Part shown: one piece after another, positions 34,924-43,732 of the stretch | How positions within the stretch are numbered: position 1 is the first letter of the stretch | How the letters are laid out: every line of letters begins with the position of its first letter | NCBI GenBank assembly: GCA_964463485.1 | Contig: CAYXDO010000003.1 | Span: 80,282 to 144,281, forward strand | Direction of reading: 5' to 3' | From: CAYXDO01 sp964463485 | GTDB lineage: Bacteria > Myxococcota > Kuafuiibacteriia > Kuafuiibacteriales > Kuafuiibacteriaceae | DNA length: 64,000 bases | Notes under the pieces: model-generated | Database searches by the model: none | Seen by the model: the letters and a program-made list of their open reading frames with translations, nothing else | What the model was told of the DNA's origin: nothing | Made by a program: the position numbers and the translations under genes

Positions 34924-36513
34924 ATGCGCTTCGGGCGTCGGCGCTGGCTTCGAAGCCGCCATTCCGGTAACACCAGGAGAGTGAGGACGCGGCTCAGGCT
35001 CTGGCTCTCGCTGACGTTCCTGTTGCTCTCGCTGACGTTCCTGTTCGGTGGCTGCGGCCAGAGTCACTTCGTGACGTGGCCTCGAGGAGTGGACTTGTTC
35101 GCAGGATTTCTGCTCGAGGTGACCGGCTTGGCGGCGTCGACCTCGCGAGGGCCTTATCGGTTCGAGGATGGGGGACCCGCGGAAACTGAAGACCCGGTAC
35201 GCTTCACGGGAGAGGGTTCGAGTATCGCGATGCTCGGAATCGACGAGGCCGCGTTCTTGGACCTCTCTCGCTTCGACCTCGCGTTCGAGCGAATTCGGGA
35301 GACGCCCCAGGGCTTGGCGCTGCGTCGCGCCACGTGTGATCAGCTCGATCGAGCTCCCGTGCCGCCGACGGCGCGGTTTTGGCGCCTCGATTTGGAGGCG
35401 AATGTTTTCGAAGAGGACTCCGACCGGACGGCGCTCGAGGGTCTCGAGCTCGCGCTCGATCCTGCCCGTGACTGCCCAACCCATCAGGGTCACCTCACCG
35501 CCTTCGACACCGTCGATTCGCTGCTTCCAAGCGGGACCCTCGTGGGCGGCGTCCCTCGCGAACGCAACTTCGAGCTCGGATCTGGGTATCTGCACCTGTA
35601 TGCCGTCGCTCGGGTCGATGACGACACGATCCTGGCGCGGTCCGAGTACGCTCTCTACGTGTTTCGGCGCGGAGTTCCGTATGCCGACGACGACTCGCAC
35701 CGATTCCTGCTGGAGGATGACAAATTCGAAGGACCCGTCGAGCCGACCGATAGGAACACGTTCCTCGTCGCGGGCTCGGGGAGCAAGACGGAGACCCCTT
35801 TGTTGATGGAGTTCGAAGTCACTTCGGAAGTCTTTCGCTTGAGCAGGACCGCGACTGTCCCGGTCAGCGGGATTCGGGACTTCGCGGTCGTTGGGTCGCA
35901 AATCGTGATCGCCTCGCCGGAAGGCGTCCTGATCGGCTCGCTGGGATCGGATCAGTTCCGAGCCACCCCCGACAGCACAGACCCCGGCAAGACGCTCGCC
36001 GTGGACCGGGACCGCGTGTTGATCTCGCTGAAATCCGGAGTTGTGCTCGTGGGTCCGACGTCCGGGCCCCTGACCGCCTTCGATGTCGCGAGCTCGGGAT
36101 CGACACTTCGGGTCGTGACCGGAGTGGCGCCAGGACCTGACGGTGACTTGTGGCTTGCCGGTGAGGGGATCGACGTCGCCCAGTCCGACGTCGTGCGAAT
36201 CGGACGCGATGGGAGTATCGGTCGCCGTTCGATCCAAGTGCCCGTGAACTGCGGTCGGCCCGATGAGTGTGGCGTTTTTCGATCGTTCGAAGGACGGTCT
36301 CTGACGTGGTTGGACTCCGGAGCCAAAGACGAGCTGCTGATCCTCTCGGGCACGTGCCGTGGGTTGCTCGCTACCCAACCGACTCGCGGGTGTCAGACCA
36401 CGATCGACGCGGAGACCGTGCTCGAGCTCAAGGCCGTAGCGAAGTCGGACCGATGGATCACTGCAGTCGGCAAGGAGGGTGTGATCGTCGAGCTCGAAAT
36501 GACCAGCCAGTGA
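34924..36513 (+). CDS. Hypothetical beta-propeller-like lipoprotein
   Basis: The product carries a lipoprotein signal LSLTFLLLSLTFLFGGCG, itself a short internal duplication of LSLTFL. The remaining ~480 residues are beta-rich with repeated phrases such as IRDFAVVGSQIVIASPEGVLIGSL, DRDRVLISLKSGVVLVG and GPDGDLWLAGEGIDV, suggesting an irregular propeller. No catalytic motif is seen. The start is uncertain: ATG 34924 leaves a long Arg-rich n-region, whereas GTG 34981 gives a typical 26-residue signal but sits only one base after an AGGAG. Confidence 0.6.
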   Translation: MRFGRRRWLRSRHSGNTRRVRTRLRLWLSLTFLLLSLTFLFGGCGQSHFVTWPRGVDLFAGFLLEVTGLAASTSRGPYRFEDGGPAETEDPVRFTGEGSSIAMLGIDEAAFLDLSRFDLAFERIRETPQGLALRRATCDQLDRAPVPPTARFWRLDLEANVFEEDSDRTALEGLELALDPARDCPTHQGHLTAFDTVDSLLPSGTLVGGVPRERNFELGSGYLHLYAVARVDDDTILARSEYALYVFRRGVPYADDDSHRFLLEDDKFEGPVEPTDRNTFLVAGSGSKTETPLLMEFEVTSEVFRLSRTATVPVSGIRDFAVVGSQIVIASPEGVLIGSLGSDQFRATPDSTDPGKTLAVDRDRVLISLKSGVVLVGPTSGPLTAFDVASSGSTLRVVTGVAPGPDGDLWLAGEGIDVAQSDVVRIGRDGSIGRRSIQVPVNCGRPDECGVFRSFEGRSLTWLDSGAKDELLILSGTCRGLLATQPTRGCQTTIDAETVLELKAVAKSDRWITAVGKEGVIVELEMTSQ

Positions 36514-36537
36514 GTGCCTTGACCGCGTCTACTCTTT

Positions 36538-37224
36538 CTAGTAGCGGCACACCGGGCGCCGCACGTCGAAGTCTCCGCCGATCATCACCTCGAACCGATC
36601 GGTCGGCACGCACACGCCGAACTCACCGTCGCAGGTCAGGCCCTCGGGACAAATATCTTCGGCCGAGCAGTGCTGCACCGGGCGACCGTGACCCCCTCCT
36701 TGATGCGGCGGGCCGCCTCCGCAACCCCCCAACGGCAAGTCGATCAGCGAGAAGCCGAGCGGGAGCGCCGTCATCGTCGGTGAGTCTGCCGCTTCGATCG
36801 GCTCCGTCGCGTACACGAGGCCCTTTCGGACGTTCCCTCCGATCATCGCGTCGCTCTGCGGGTCGAAGTGACCGTTGGCGTTTCGATCGGCGTAAATCAG
36901 CAGCATTCCGAGCGCCACCCGATCGTCGGTGACGAGCAGGTGGTCCGCGGTCGGCGGCTCGAAGACGCGCAGCTCGAAGGCGCTCGGAAAACGCAGCGCG
37001 GTCGACACCGAGGTCTGCTCGACGATGGTCGGCGGCTCGGTCGTGGGGTCCCGATTCCAAAAGACCGAAACCAAGGGTTCCGACTCACCCACGTCGACGC
37101 CCGGACCCACCGAAGTCAGGACCCCTTTGAGCCGTAGGATCGGCTCGCCCCGATACGACGCATCGACCAACCCATCCCCGCAGGCGGCGAGGGCAAAAAT
37201 CAACGGCGCGCCGAGCTTTGTCAC
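36538..37224 (-). CDS. Hypothetical lipoprotein, last gene of the ECF/caspase operon
   Basis: The 228-residue product starts VTKLGAPLIFALAAC, a lipobox. A beta-rich body includes LLIYADRNANGHFDPQSDAMIGG, a Ca2+-binding-like loop, and a Cys-containing C-terminus (CGGGPPHQGGGHGRP, CSAEDICPEGLTCDGEFGVC). GTG at 37224 overlaps the caspase stop by 4 bases (GTGA), and a GGAGGT lies 11 bases upstream; a frame from 37257 would run 37 bases into the caspase gene. It is therefore translationally coupled to the caspase gene and may be its partner or substrate. Confidence 0.6.
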   Translation of the reverse strand: MTKLGAPLIFALAACGDGLVDASYRGEPILRLKGVLTSVGPGVDVGESEPLVSVFWNRDPTTEPPTIVEQTSVSTALRFPSAFELRVFEPPTADHLLVTDDRVALGMLLIYADRNANGHFDPQSDAMIGGNVRKGLVYATEPIEAADSPTMTALPLGFSLIDLPLGGCGGGPPHQGGGHGRPVQHCSAEDICPEGLTCDGEFGVCVPTDRFEVMIGGDFDVRRPVCRY

Positions 37225-38789
37225 AAGTTGAAGCGACCTCCGAGCGCGGCCCACCAAGAAAAGGGTGTCACGAGCTCGTCCCGAACTGCCGCTCCTCCTT
37301 GGACCACGCTCCGAGGAAGGACGTGAGTCACCGGCCCGCCCTCGAGGCGGAGCGCAAAGCCGGAACCGAGGTCCCGCTCGAGCGCGAGGATCCCGCCGAA
37401 GCCGAGCCCGAACGCCACGCGATCGGGCGCGTCGCCCCGGGTCTCGAAGCTCTGACTCCGCCGCACACCTTCAACGAGCAGCCCCAACGAGAAACTCAGA
37501 AAGTCGAGATCCACGAATCGCTCGGCGCGAAACCGCAGCGCGAGCTCGTCATAGCGAGCGGTTTGGTACTGCTGCGCCGAGTTCGTGAGCCCGAACCGAC
37601 CCTCGAGCCCCAACGTGATCGCCGGCAGGTCGAGCGAATAACCCACGGAGACGCTGGGCGTGGCGCCATACCCATCCAGCACAGACCCTCCGACTCCTCC
37701 CATCACACAAATTCCGTGGATGGTTTCGCGCGATCCGCCGCCTTTTCGCAAGAGGCGCGCGTAGGTGACCTCCGCGTACTCGAGCTTCGAGAGATCGACC
37801 TGATCACCGGACTCCAGATCGATCGCATACTCCTTGTAGCTCGTGTCGGACCGTTGGCGGACCAAATATTTTCCGGGCGGGAGCAAAATTTGGGTTCCCT
37901 CGGACTCGGTGACGAGCTCCGCGGCCACGGAATCCTCGCCCGTGCCGTCCATGACGAGGTAGGACCCGGCGTTCGGGATACTCAGGATCCCCGTTCCACG
38001 CCCGTCCTCTTTGGGAAAGCTCAGCGAGAAATCGCCCTTTCCTTTGAGGTCGAACATGTACGTGGGATGTTGGAGCTTGTTGGTGCGACCGCTCGAGCGA
38101 ATGGTCCCGCGATAGGCGTACGCGTAGGCTTCGTTGAGTGATATTCGGCCGTCTCGATCGGCGTCGCCAGCTCCGCGTAACGCGGTGACGAAGTGATGAG
38201 TGAAAAACGAAGCGCGCAAGTCGACGGACTCCTGACTGTCCTCGCTGCCGGAGCTCGAGGTGATGATGGCGAGGCCTTCGGCATCCAAGCGATGGTCGAT
38301 GTGAATGGCAAAAGGTTCGGTAGGGACCGCGCCCTTGATGGTCGTGATTCCGCCGGAGTGACACGAGTCCACGACGAGCAGCCGAACCTTGGCCGGAGAG
38401 CCCTCCACCAGCGCCTTGAGCTCCTCGTACGGGAGCGTGGAGTCTCCGAGGTGAAGTCCGGTCGCGTCGGCGTGCCCGGAGTAATAGAGAATGAGTGAGT
38501 CTCCTTCGGCGGTCGGGCTGGTGCGGAGCTTGACGTTGGTCTTGAGAATCACCCGGCGGAGCGCGTCGGCGTCGTCGCCGAGCAGGAGCAGACTATTCTC
38601 GGGAGAGACTCGTCCGAGCTTTCGGAGCACATTCGTGATCTCCTGGGCGTCTCGCTCGGCGAAGCGAAGGCGGGGCTCGTCCCTGCGACCGACGTTGTTT
38701 CCGATCGCGATGAGATGGGTGGCCGCTTGAGCTTCGGCGGCCAGCGCGAGCCAACTCAGACCAAAGATCGTCGGGAGGCCTCGTGCCAT
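37221..38789 (-). CDS. Secreted caspase-family (C14) protein with EF-hand loop and C-terminal barrel-like domain
   Basis: The 522-residue product has a signal peptide (FGLSWLALAAEAQA|ATHL) and then a p20-like caspase domain. The catalytic pair is His in LILYYSGHADATG and Cys in VRLLVVDSCHSGG. A perfect EF-hand loop DADRDGRISLNEAY lies in the same domain, so activity may need Ca2+. A short PEGA-like segment (LLPPGKYLVRQRSDTSYKEYAID) follows. The last ~170 residues alternate like outer-membrane strands (PSVSVGYSLDLPAITLGLEGRFG, FGLGFGGILALERDLGSGFALRLEGG, WWAALGGRFNL). Its ATG overlaps the anti-sigma stop by one base (TGATG). Caspase-type peptidases usually cleave after Arg/Lys in bacteria; the target is unknown. 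Confidence 0.83.
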   Translation of the reverse strand: MARGLPTIFGLSWLALAAEAQAATHLIAIGNNVGRRDEPRLRFAERDAQEITNVLRKLGRVSPENSLLLLGDDADALRRVILKTNVKLRTSPTAEGDSLILYYSGHADATGLHLGDSTLPYEELKALVEGSPAKVRLLVVDSCHSGGITTIKGAVPTEPFAIHIDHRLDAEGLAIITSSSGSEDSQESVDLRASFFTHHFVTALRGAGDADRDGRISLNEAYAYAYRGTIRSSGRTNKLQHPTYMFDLKGKGDFSLSFPKEDGRGTGILSIPNAGSYLVMDGTGEDSVAAELVTESEGTQILLPPGKYLVRQRSDTSYKEYAIDLESGDQVDLSKLEYAEVTYARLLRKGGGSRETIHGICVMGGVGGSVLDGYGATPSVSVGYSLDLPAITLGLEGRFGLTNSAQQYQTARYDELALRFRAERFVDLDFLSFSLGLLVEGVRRSQSFETRGDAPDRVAFGLGFGGILALERDLGSGFALRLEGGPVTHVLPRSVVQGGAAVRDELVTPFSWWAALGGRFNL

Positions 38790-39565
38790 CAGGGACCTCC
38801 GTCACCCGCTACGCTCGGGCGTTTGTCGAGCACGAAGGTGCGCACGACGCACCCTGGACCCGGACTCATCGGATCGACGCTGATGACTTCGAAGGTCGAC
38901 TCACAGGCGATGAGATGCAGCGCCTCCTCTCCCGTCGAAGCGTCGAGGGCGATGGCGTCGGCGAGGAGCTGCGCGGAACCCGCTTCGAGCCTTTGAGCGA
39001 GGCCTCCGCGGCTCGGGAACGCCGGATACTTCCTCCCCGAGCTCTCGACCCCGACGATCGCGACGAACGCGGCCTTCGGCAGATCGACCGAAAACCGAAG
39101 TCGATCGCCCGCTGAGAACGACTCACCGCTCGACACCGCCATCACGGAGCCTCCTCGGTCACGATACACCACGAGCTCGAGGCCTCCTTTGGAGATCGTC
39201 GAAGGGCCCTGTGGTGGCTTCACGAAGAGCAACAGGCTCGCGGCCAACGCCGCAAGACCGAAGAGCCCAAGCCAGTGGGTAGACCTCGCGCGCGTCGAAG
39301 GCTCCCGGGCGGAGGCGATGTGCATGGCTCCTACGACCCCGGTGAGAAAGGCCGGCGGCAGTGAATCGAAGCTCCCGTGCATCTCGGCGATGAAGGCTTG
39401 ACAGTGTTTGCAGCTCTCGAGGTGGGTTGCGATCGCCGAACGCTCCGATCCCGGAGCTTCTCCGACGTCGAACGCAATCAAGGCGGCGTCCTTGGGACAA
39501 CCGTCGGGTCTCTTCGAGCCGAGGGAAGCCAAGACGTCCTCCGGAGTGGCTGAGTTCGGATTCAT
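38789..39565 (-). CDS. Anti-sigma factor, zinc-binding ZAS-type, membrane-anchored
   Basis: The 258-residue protein has an N-terminal anti-sigma motif ATHLESCKHCQAF (His-x3-Cys-x2-Cys), one membrane helix (HWLGLFGLAALAASLLLFV, about residues 95-115), and a periplasmic beta domain (GDRLRFSVDLPKAAFVAIVGVESSGRKYPAFP) like the DUF4384 domains that often accompany bacterial caspases. It would hold the cognate ECF sigma factor at the membrane. The ATG overlaps the sigma factor stop (ATGA), and its stop touches the caspase start, so all are coupled. The sensory output could involve the caspase. Confidence 0.8.
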   Translation of the reverse strand: MNPNSATPEDVLASLGSKRPDGCPKDAALIAFDVGEAPGSERSAIATHLESCKHCQAFIAEMHGSFDSLPPAFLTGVVGAMHIASAREPSTRARSTHWLGLFGLAALAASLLLFVKPPQGPSTISKGGLELVVYRDRGGSVMAVSSGESFSAGDRLRFSVDLPKAAFVAIVGVESSGRKYPAFPSRGGLAQRLEAGSAQLLADAIALDASTGEEALHLIACESTFEVISVDPMSPGPGCVVRTFVLDKRPSVAGDGGP

Positions 39566-40044
39566 GACTCGCTCTCCCCAAGCTTCTGCGTGGCGAAGGT
39601 ACGAAAGCGTTCGAGTAAGTTGCTGACGGTTCGCTTCGAAACACCCAGGACTTCCGAAGCTTCGTCGTAAGTCATGCCGTCGACGTGAATGTAAAGCGCG
39701 GCCTTGCCTTCGAGCTCGTTGGCTTCGGAGAGAATCTGACGGGCCAACAGACCGTGCTCCCCTGGGTCGGAAGCCTCGGCACGATGCCCGAGCTCCCGAC
39801 GCGCCAACGATTTCCTTCGCCCAGAGTCTCGAAGGTGATTCAGGCAGGCGTTCGTGGTGACTCGGTACAGCCAGGTGGAGACGTGACTCTTGCCGTCGAA
39901 GCGATTTCGCTCGTCCATCGCCTTGATGAAGACTTCCTGCATCACGTCCTTGGCCTCTTCCGGGTCGCCGAGGAGAGATCGAGCGCGACGGTAGACCATC
40001 GGCCCGTACCGCCGGAAAATGCCCTCGACCTCCTCTCGCGTCAT
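39562..40044 (-). CDS. ECF-subfamily RNA polymerase sigma factor
   Basis: The 160-residue protein has sigma region 2 (YGPMVYRRARSLLGDPEEAKDVMQEVFIKAM, then STWLYRVTTNACLNHLRDSGRRK) and region 4 (YIHVDGMTYDEASEVLGVSKRTVSNLLERFRTF). No region 1 or 3 is present, as usual for ECF factors. It is first in the operon with anti-sigma, caspase and lipoprotein genes and so probably autoregulates that operon. The ATG at 40044 follows 58 bases of non-coding DNA after the DUF1279-like gene, where a promoter is expected. Confidence 0.88.
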   Translation of the reverse strand: MTREEVEGIFRRYGPMVYRRARSLLGDPEEAKDVMQEVFIKAMDERNRFDGKSHVSTWLYRVTTNACLNHLRDSGRRKSLARRELGHRAEASDPGEHGLLARQILSEANELEGKAALYIHVDGMTYDEASEVLGVSKRTVSNLLERFRTFATQKLGESES

Positions 40045-40102
40045 GGGTGCACCGAATAGACACCCGGCTCGCGCGCTTCGCGCAAGGCGCGGCAGGGCGG
40101 GA

Positions 40103-40384
40103 TCAGGTCGGAGGCGTAGGTGTGCGGACGGGTCGCACGCGGCGCACGACCGCAGCCACGAAGGGCGTCAACAAAAGGGTGAGCCCGATGCGAAGGGGTT
40201 GCGTGAGTTTGGTGGCGATGTACGCGGCCGTCCAAACCCCCGTCGACTCGGCGGCGCTCGACGGCGAAAAACCCATTTCGATCGCCGTCGCGAATCCCAC
40301 AAGGACCAACGCAAAGATGACGAGGTACGTCGCGAGCGCGATCGGACCGTAGGTCTCGAGGATTTCGTTCAGCTTCTTTTTCAT
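40103..40384 (-). CDS. Small DUF1279 (FAM210-like) membrane protein
   Basis: The 93-residue protein begins MKKKLNEILETYGPIALATY, the characteristic start of the DUF1279/FAM210 family. A membrane helix (LVIFALVLVGFATAIEMGF) and a second hydrophobic stretch (PLRIGLTLLLTPFVAAVV) follow, then a basic Pro-rich tail. The function in bacteria is unknown. Its ATG overlaps the hemE stop by 4 bases (ATGA). Confidence 0.72.
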   Translation of the reverse strand: MKKKLNEILETYGPIALATYLVIFALVLVGFATAIEMGFSPSSAAESTGVWTAAYIATKLTQPLRIGLTLLLTPFVAAVVRRVRPVRTPTPPT

Positions 40385-41433
40385 GCCGTCGCCGCCGCGC
40401 GAGCGCGGTCCACACCAAGACGATGGACCGCGTCGACCAACGCCGCAACGTGCTCCGGAGGCGTTGGCGGAAGAATCCCGTGCCCGAGGTTGAACACGTG
40501 GCCCTTGGCGCCGCGTGCTTCGTTCACCACGAGCTGAACCTGCCGCTCGATCCGCTCGATCGGCCCGAGCAACACCATCGGATCGAGGTTGCCTTGCAGC
40601 ACCACGCGATCAGCGGTGAGCGTCCGAGCCATCGACAGCGGGGTGGTCCAGTCGATCCCCAACACGTCTGCGCCGCTGCGCGAAAGCTCCGGCAGGCTCG
40701 CGTGAGCGCCCTTCGCGAACACGATCACCGGCGCACCCGAAGGCTTCACGCGGTCGATGATCTGCTGGGTGTACGGAAGCGCGAACGACAGGTAGTCGTC
40801 CTTCGACAAGCTGCCGGCCCACGAATCGAAGATCTGAACGGCCACCGCGCCCGCCTCGACCTGCGCGAGCAAGTGCGCCGCGACGGTGTCGGCGAGCTTC
40901 TCGCCGAGCTTCCTGAAGGCGGCGGGGTGCTCGTACATGAAGCGCTTGGTCTTCATGAAGTCGCGAGATCCGCCGCCCTCGATCGCGTAGCTCGCGAGCG
41001 TGAACGGCGCGCCCGCAAAACCGATGAGCGGCGTGTTCGGGAGCGCCTTCACGAAGAGACGAATCGCGTCCATCACGAAGCCCATCGTCTCGCTCGGATC
41101 GGGCACCACGAGCCGATCGATGTCGGCGGCCGAACGAACGGGCTCCGGAAGGCTAGGCCCTTCGTCGAACACGAGCTTCATGCCCATCGCTTCGACGGGG
41201 ATGAGGATGTCGCTGAAGATGATCGCGGCATCAAAACCAAAACGCGTGATGGGCTGAACGGTGACCTCGGCCGCGAGCTCGGGGGACTTGCAGAGCCCGA
41301 GGAACGTCGTCTTGCCGCGCACCGCTTGGTACTCGGGCAGGTAGCGCCCGGCCTGACGCATGAGCCAGAGCGGAGCTCGATCGACGGGCTGGCCGCGACA
41401 CGCGCGGATGAAACGCGAATCGTCGTGTCTCAC
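40381..41433 (-). CDS. hemE: Uroporphyrinogen decarboxylase
   Basis: The 350-residue protein is full length and has the HemE blocks: APLWLMRQAGRYLPEYQ with the substrate-binding Arg/Gln region, FGFDAAIIFSDILIPVEAMG with the catalytic-type Asp, LIGFAGAPFTLASYAIEGGGS, VQIFDSWAGSLSKDDY, and FNLGHGILPPTPPEHV near the C-terminus. It decarboxylates uroporphyrinogen III to coproporphyrinogen III in haem synthesis. The GTG at 41433 lies 4 bases after the stop of the 75-residue gene, so it belongs to a minus-strand run that includes the gamma-glutamylcyclotransferase-like gene. Confidence 0.95.
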   Translation of the reverse strand: MRHDDSRFIRACRGQPVDRAPLWLMRQAGRYLPEYQAVRGKTTFLGLCKSPELAAEVTVQPITRFGFDAAIIFSDILIPVEAMGMKLVFDEGPSLPEPVRSAADIDRLVVPDPSETMGFVMDAIRLFVKALPNTPLIGFAGAPFTLASYAIEGGGSRDFMKTKRFMYEHPAAFRKLGEKLADTVAAHLLAQVEAGAVAVQIFDSWAGSLSKDDYLSFALPYTQQIIDRVKPSGAPVIVFAKGAHASLPELSRSGADVLGIDWTTPLSMARTLTADRVVLQGNLDPMVLLGPIERIERQVQLVVNEARGAKGHVFNLGHGILPPTPPEHVAALVDAVHRLGVDRARAAATA

Positions 41434-41437
41434 GAGC

Positions 41438-41665
41438 TCACCGCACGCCGTACGAATCGTCGTTCGGCTCCGTGCGGCTCACGAGCGGCGACGATTCGAT
41501 GCTCGACTTCTTCGCGCCTTCGAGGCGGACGAGCAACAGCACCTTGTCGGCGTCGCTGCGCATCTTGCGGCGCACCTTGGCGCCCAAGCCTTCGACGAGC
41601 TTCCTGGCGTCATCTTCGGAAGTGCCAGGACGAAATTCGACGATCAACTCTCCCGTGTCACCCAT
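41438..41665 (-). CDS. Hypothetical 75-residue protein
   Basis: The short protein (MGDTGELIVEFRPGTSEDDA, then VEGLGAKVRRKMRSDADKVLLLVRLEG) looks like a beta-alpha-beta unit, similar in outline to the peptidase-inhibitor-I9/ferredoxin-like fold, with a polar Ser-rich C-terminus. No catalytic motif is seen. Its ATG overlaps the end of the gamma-glutamylcyclotransferase-like gene by 8 bases and it is followed after 4 bases by hemE, so it is cotranslated with both. Function is unknown. Confidence 0.6.
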   Translation of the reverse strand: MGDTGELIVEFRPGTSEDDARKLVEGLGAKVRRKMRSDADKVLLLVRLEGAKKSSIESSPLVSRTEPNDDSYGVR

Positions 41666-42125
41666 CGATCACCTTCTGCGTGTGCAGCACCTCGAGAAAC
41701 GTACCGGGGGCCCGATGATCTTCCGCGCCTTTGATCGTCGCGTCGAGCACCGCTTTGGTGGGCAGCAGGTTTTTGGCGACGCGACGAGCAAAATAGGCCT
41801 CCGCGGGCGTCGCTTTCATACTCACCGTGCCGTGCATGTCCTTCGGCTGGATCACGACGCTCACGGCCCGCCGCTCGTAGCCACCGTAGTAGCCGTCGAG
41901 TGTCTCGATCTGCGACGGCGTGAGCTCGCAGAGCAGCCCAAACGTGAGGCTGTCGTCGGCCGGCGCGAGGTTCGGGAGGCCTTCGCCCCGTCGTTTCAGG
42001 TTCGGTTTGTCGAAGACGAGCGAATGGCGCCGGAGCACCGCGCCCCCGTCGATCTCGACGGGCCCCACGCGATCGGAGAGCTTCGAGAGCTGCGTGTCGG
42101 GGCCGTAGAGAAAGATCTTCGGCAC
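41658..42125 (-). CDS. Gamma-glutamylcyclotransferase-like (GGCT/AIG2) protein
   Basis: The 155-residue product starts VPKIFLYGPDTQLSKLSDRVG, the YGxNL-type loop of the GGCT fold with Pro-Asp-Thr in place of Ser-Asn-Leu-type residues. It continues with GAVLRRHSLVFDKPN, TFGLLCELTPSQIETLDGYYGGYERRAV and a later helix. A Glu in the SQIETLD helix fits the usual catalytic acid position, but the reaction (release of 5-oxoproline from gamma-glutamyl compounds) is assumed. GTG at 42125 has GAGAGGG close upstream; the earlier TTG at 42164 would start only 3 bases from the previous gene's end. Confidence 0.68.
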   Translation of the reverse strand: MPKIFLYGPDTQLSKLSDRVGPVEIDGGAVLRRHSLVFDKPNLKRRGEGLPNLAPADDSLTFGLLCELTPSQIETLDGYYGGYERRAVSVVIQPKDMHGTVSMKATPAEAYFARRVAKNLLPTKAVLDATIKGAEDHRAPGTFLEVLHTQKVIDG

Positions 42126-42160
42126 GAGCCCTCTCACCACGGATGGAGGGGCGAAGGCAA

Positions 42161-43519
42161 TCAATCCGGAGAGTCGTCCTTCGCGTCGATCCCGTACTTC
42201 TTCATCAGGTCTTTGAAGTGCTTTCGGTCGATGCCGGCCTCTCGCGACGCCAAGGAGATGTTGTTCCCGTGCTGGCGCAACAGGCTCAGGATGTACTGGC
42301 TCTCGAAGTCCGAGATCACCTTGCCCTTGGCCTCCTTGAACGACAGTCCAGGGTCGTGGGTAGCGCTGACCGAGCGGCGCGGCGGCTCGTCGTCTCGATC
42401 TTGAAGGAAGCGCGAGAGGTCGACGTTGACCTTCCCGCGCGACAGCGCCGCCGCGCGACCCACGACGTTCTTGAGCTCACGGACGTTGCCGGGCCACGGA
42501 TACGCCTTGATGTCCGGCAGACACGCGGGGTCGATCGAAAACGTCGAGCCGGCTTCCTCGATGAAGTGCTTCACCAGGAGCGGAATGTCTTCTGCGCGCT
42601 CTCGTAGCGACGGCAACACGATCTTCACGACCGCCAAGCGATAATAGAGATCTTCGCGAAATCGGCCCGCCCGAACCTCCGCCTTGAGATTGCGATTGGT
42701 GGCGGCGATGACCCGGACGTCGACCGGATCGTACCCGTCGCCTCCGACCTTTTGTACCTCGCGCGCTTCGAGCACCCGCAGCAGCTTGGGCTGCAGCTCA
42801 AGGCCGAACTCGCCAAGCTCGTCCAAGAAGATCGTTCCGCCGTCCGCGCGCTCGAAGGCGCCCGATCGCGGAGACGTCGCGCCCGTGAAGGCGCCCTTCA
42901 CGTGCCCGAACAACGAGCTCTCGATGAGGTCCTTGGGCTGGTTGGTGCAGTCGAACACCACGAACGGGCGATCGGCCCGCGCCGAGCGCTGATGGAGGGC
43001 CTTGGCGACGAGCTCCTTGCCAGTGCCGGTCTCTCCTTCGATGACGACGGTCACGTCGGTCTGGGCGATGTCTTCCACGAGCGAAAAGATTTCGCGCATT
43101 CGGAGGTCGGAGCCGACCAGCGGGCCGAGGCGATCGACGTCGAGCGGCCGGCCCTCCACTTCGAGTTCCTCTGGGACCGCCTTGACGCGGACCTTGCCGA
43201 GACTGACCTCGCGGCCGATCGGGACTTGGACTTCGGTGACGCGCGCGTCGTGATAGAAGGTGCCGTTCGTCGAGCCGAGGTCTTTGACGATCAGCGCGCC
43301 GTCGAAGCGGAGCTCGGCGTGGCGGCGCGAGACGCTGCGGTCGGTCAACACGAGATCGCAGTCGTTGCCCGTGCCCACGACGAGCGGGCGCTCGCCGATC
43401 CGAACCCGCCGACCCTTGTCCGGACCCGAATCGACGACGAGGGTCACGGTGTTCGCGGAGAGGCGCGTCACGGATCGGACGCGGACGACCTCGGTTACGT
43501 AGGTTGCGTCGCCGCCCAT
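42161..43519 (-). CDS. FHA-domain sigma-54-dependent transcriptional activator
   Basis: The 452-residue protein has an N-terminal FHA domain (RIGERPLVVGTGNDCDLVLT, SVSRRHAEL, DLGSTNGTFYHDARV). An AAA+ activator domain carries Walker A GETGTGKE, the sigma-54-contacting loop GAFTGA, GGTIFLDELGEF and PWPGNVRELKNVV. The C-terminus has a Fis-type helix-turn-helix (NNISLASREAGIDRKHFKDLMKKYG). The FHA domain reads phospho-threonine, so the regulator is probably switched by a Ser/Thr kinase instead of a histidine kinase. ATG at 43519 is preceded by AAGGAGAG. It is divergent from the pseudo-receiver gene across 213 bases. Confidence 0.93.
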   Translation of the reverse strand: MGGDATYVTEVVRVRSVTRLSANTVTLVVDSGPDKGRRVRIGERPLVVGTGNDCDLVLTDRSVSRRHAELRFDGALIVKDLGSTNGTFYHDARVTEVQVPIGREVSLGKVRVKAVPEELEVEGRPLDVDRLGPLVGSDLRMREIFSLVEDIAQTDVTVVIEGETGTGKELVAKALHQRSARADRPFVVFDCTNQPKDLIESSLFGHVKGAFTGATSPRSGAFERADGGTIFLDELGEFGLELQPKLLRVLEAREVQKVGGDGYDPVDVRVIAATNRNLKAEVRAGRFREDLYYRLAVVKIVLPSLRERAEDIPLLVKHFIEEAGSTFSIDPACLPDIKAYPWPGNVRELKNVVGRAAALSRGKVNVDLSRFLQDRDDEPPRRSVSATHDPGLSFKEAKGKVISDFESQYILSLLRQHGNNISLASREAGIDRKHFKDLMKKYGIDAKDDSPD

Positions 43520-43732
43520 CGTTTTGCTCTCCTTGCGTACCACGCCGAGCGCCCTCGGAGTCAACGGAGGGGCGCCGACGAGAGACTTCGCTCGATCGGG
43601 GCGGCCGGATTTGATCAGCGCTCGCCGCTCGGACTTGCCCCGAACACGGCGCTTTTTTTGGCTTGGGCGAATATCTCCGTCCTGCCGGTGAGCTGATTGA
43701 CCCTCCTTTTGGGGGCATGGAAGCATCCTCGC

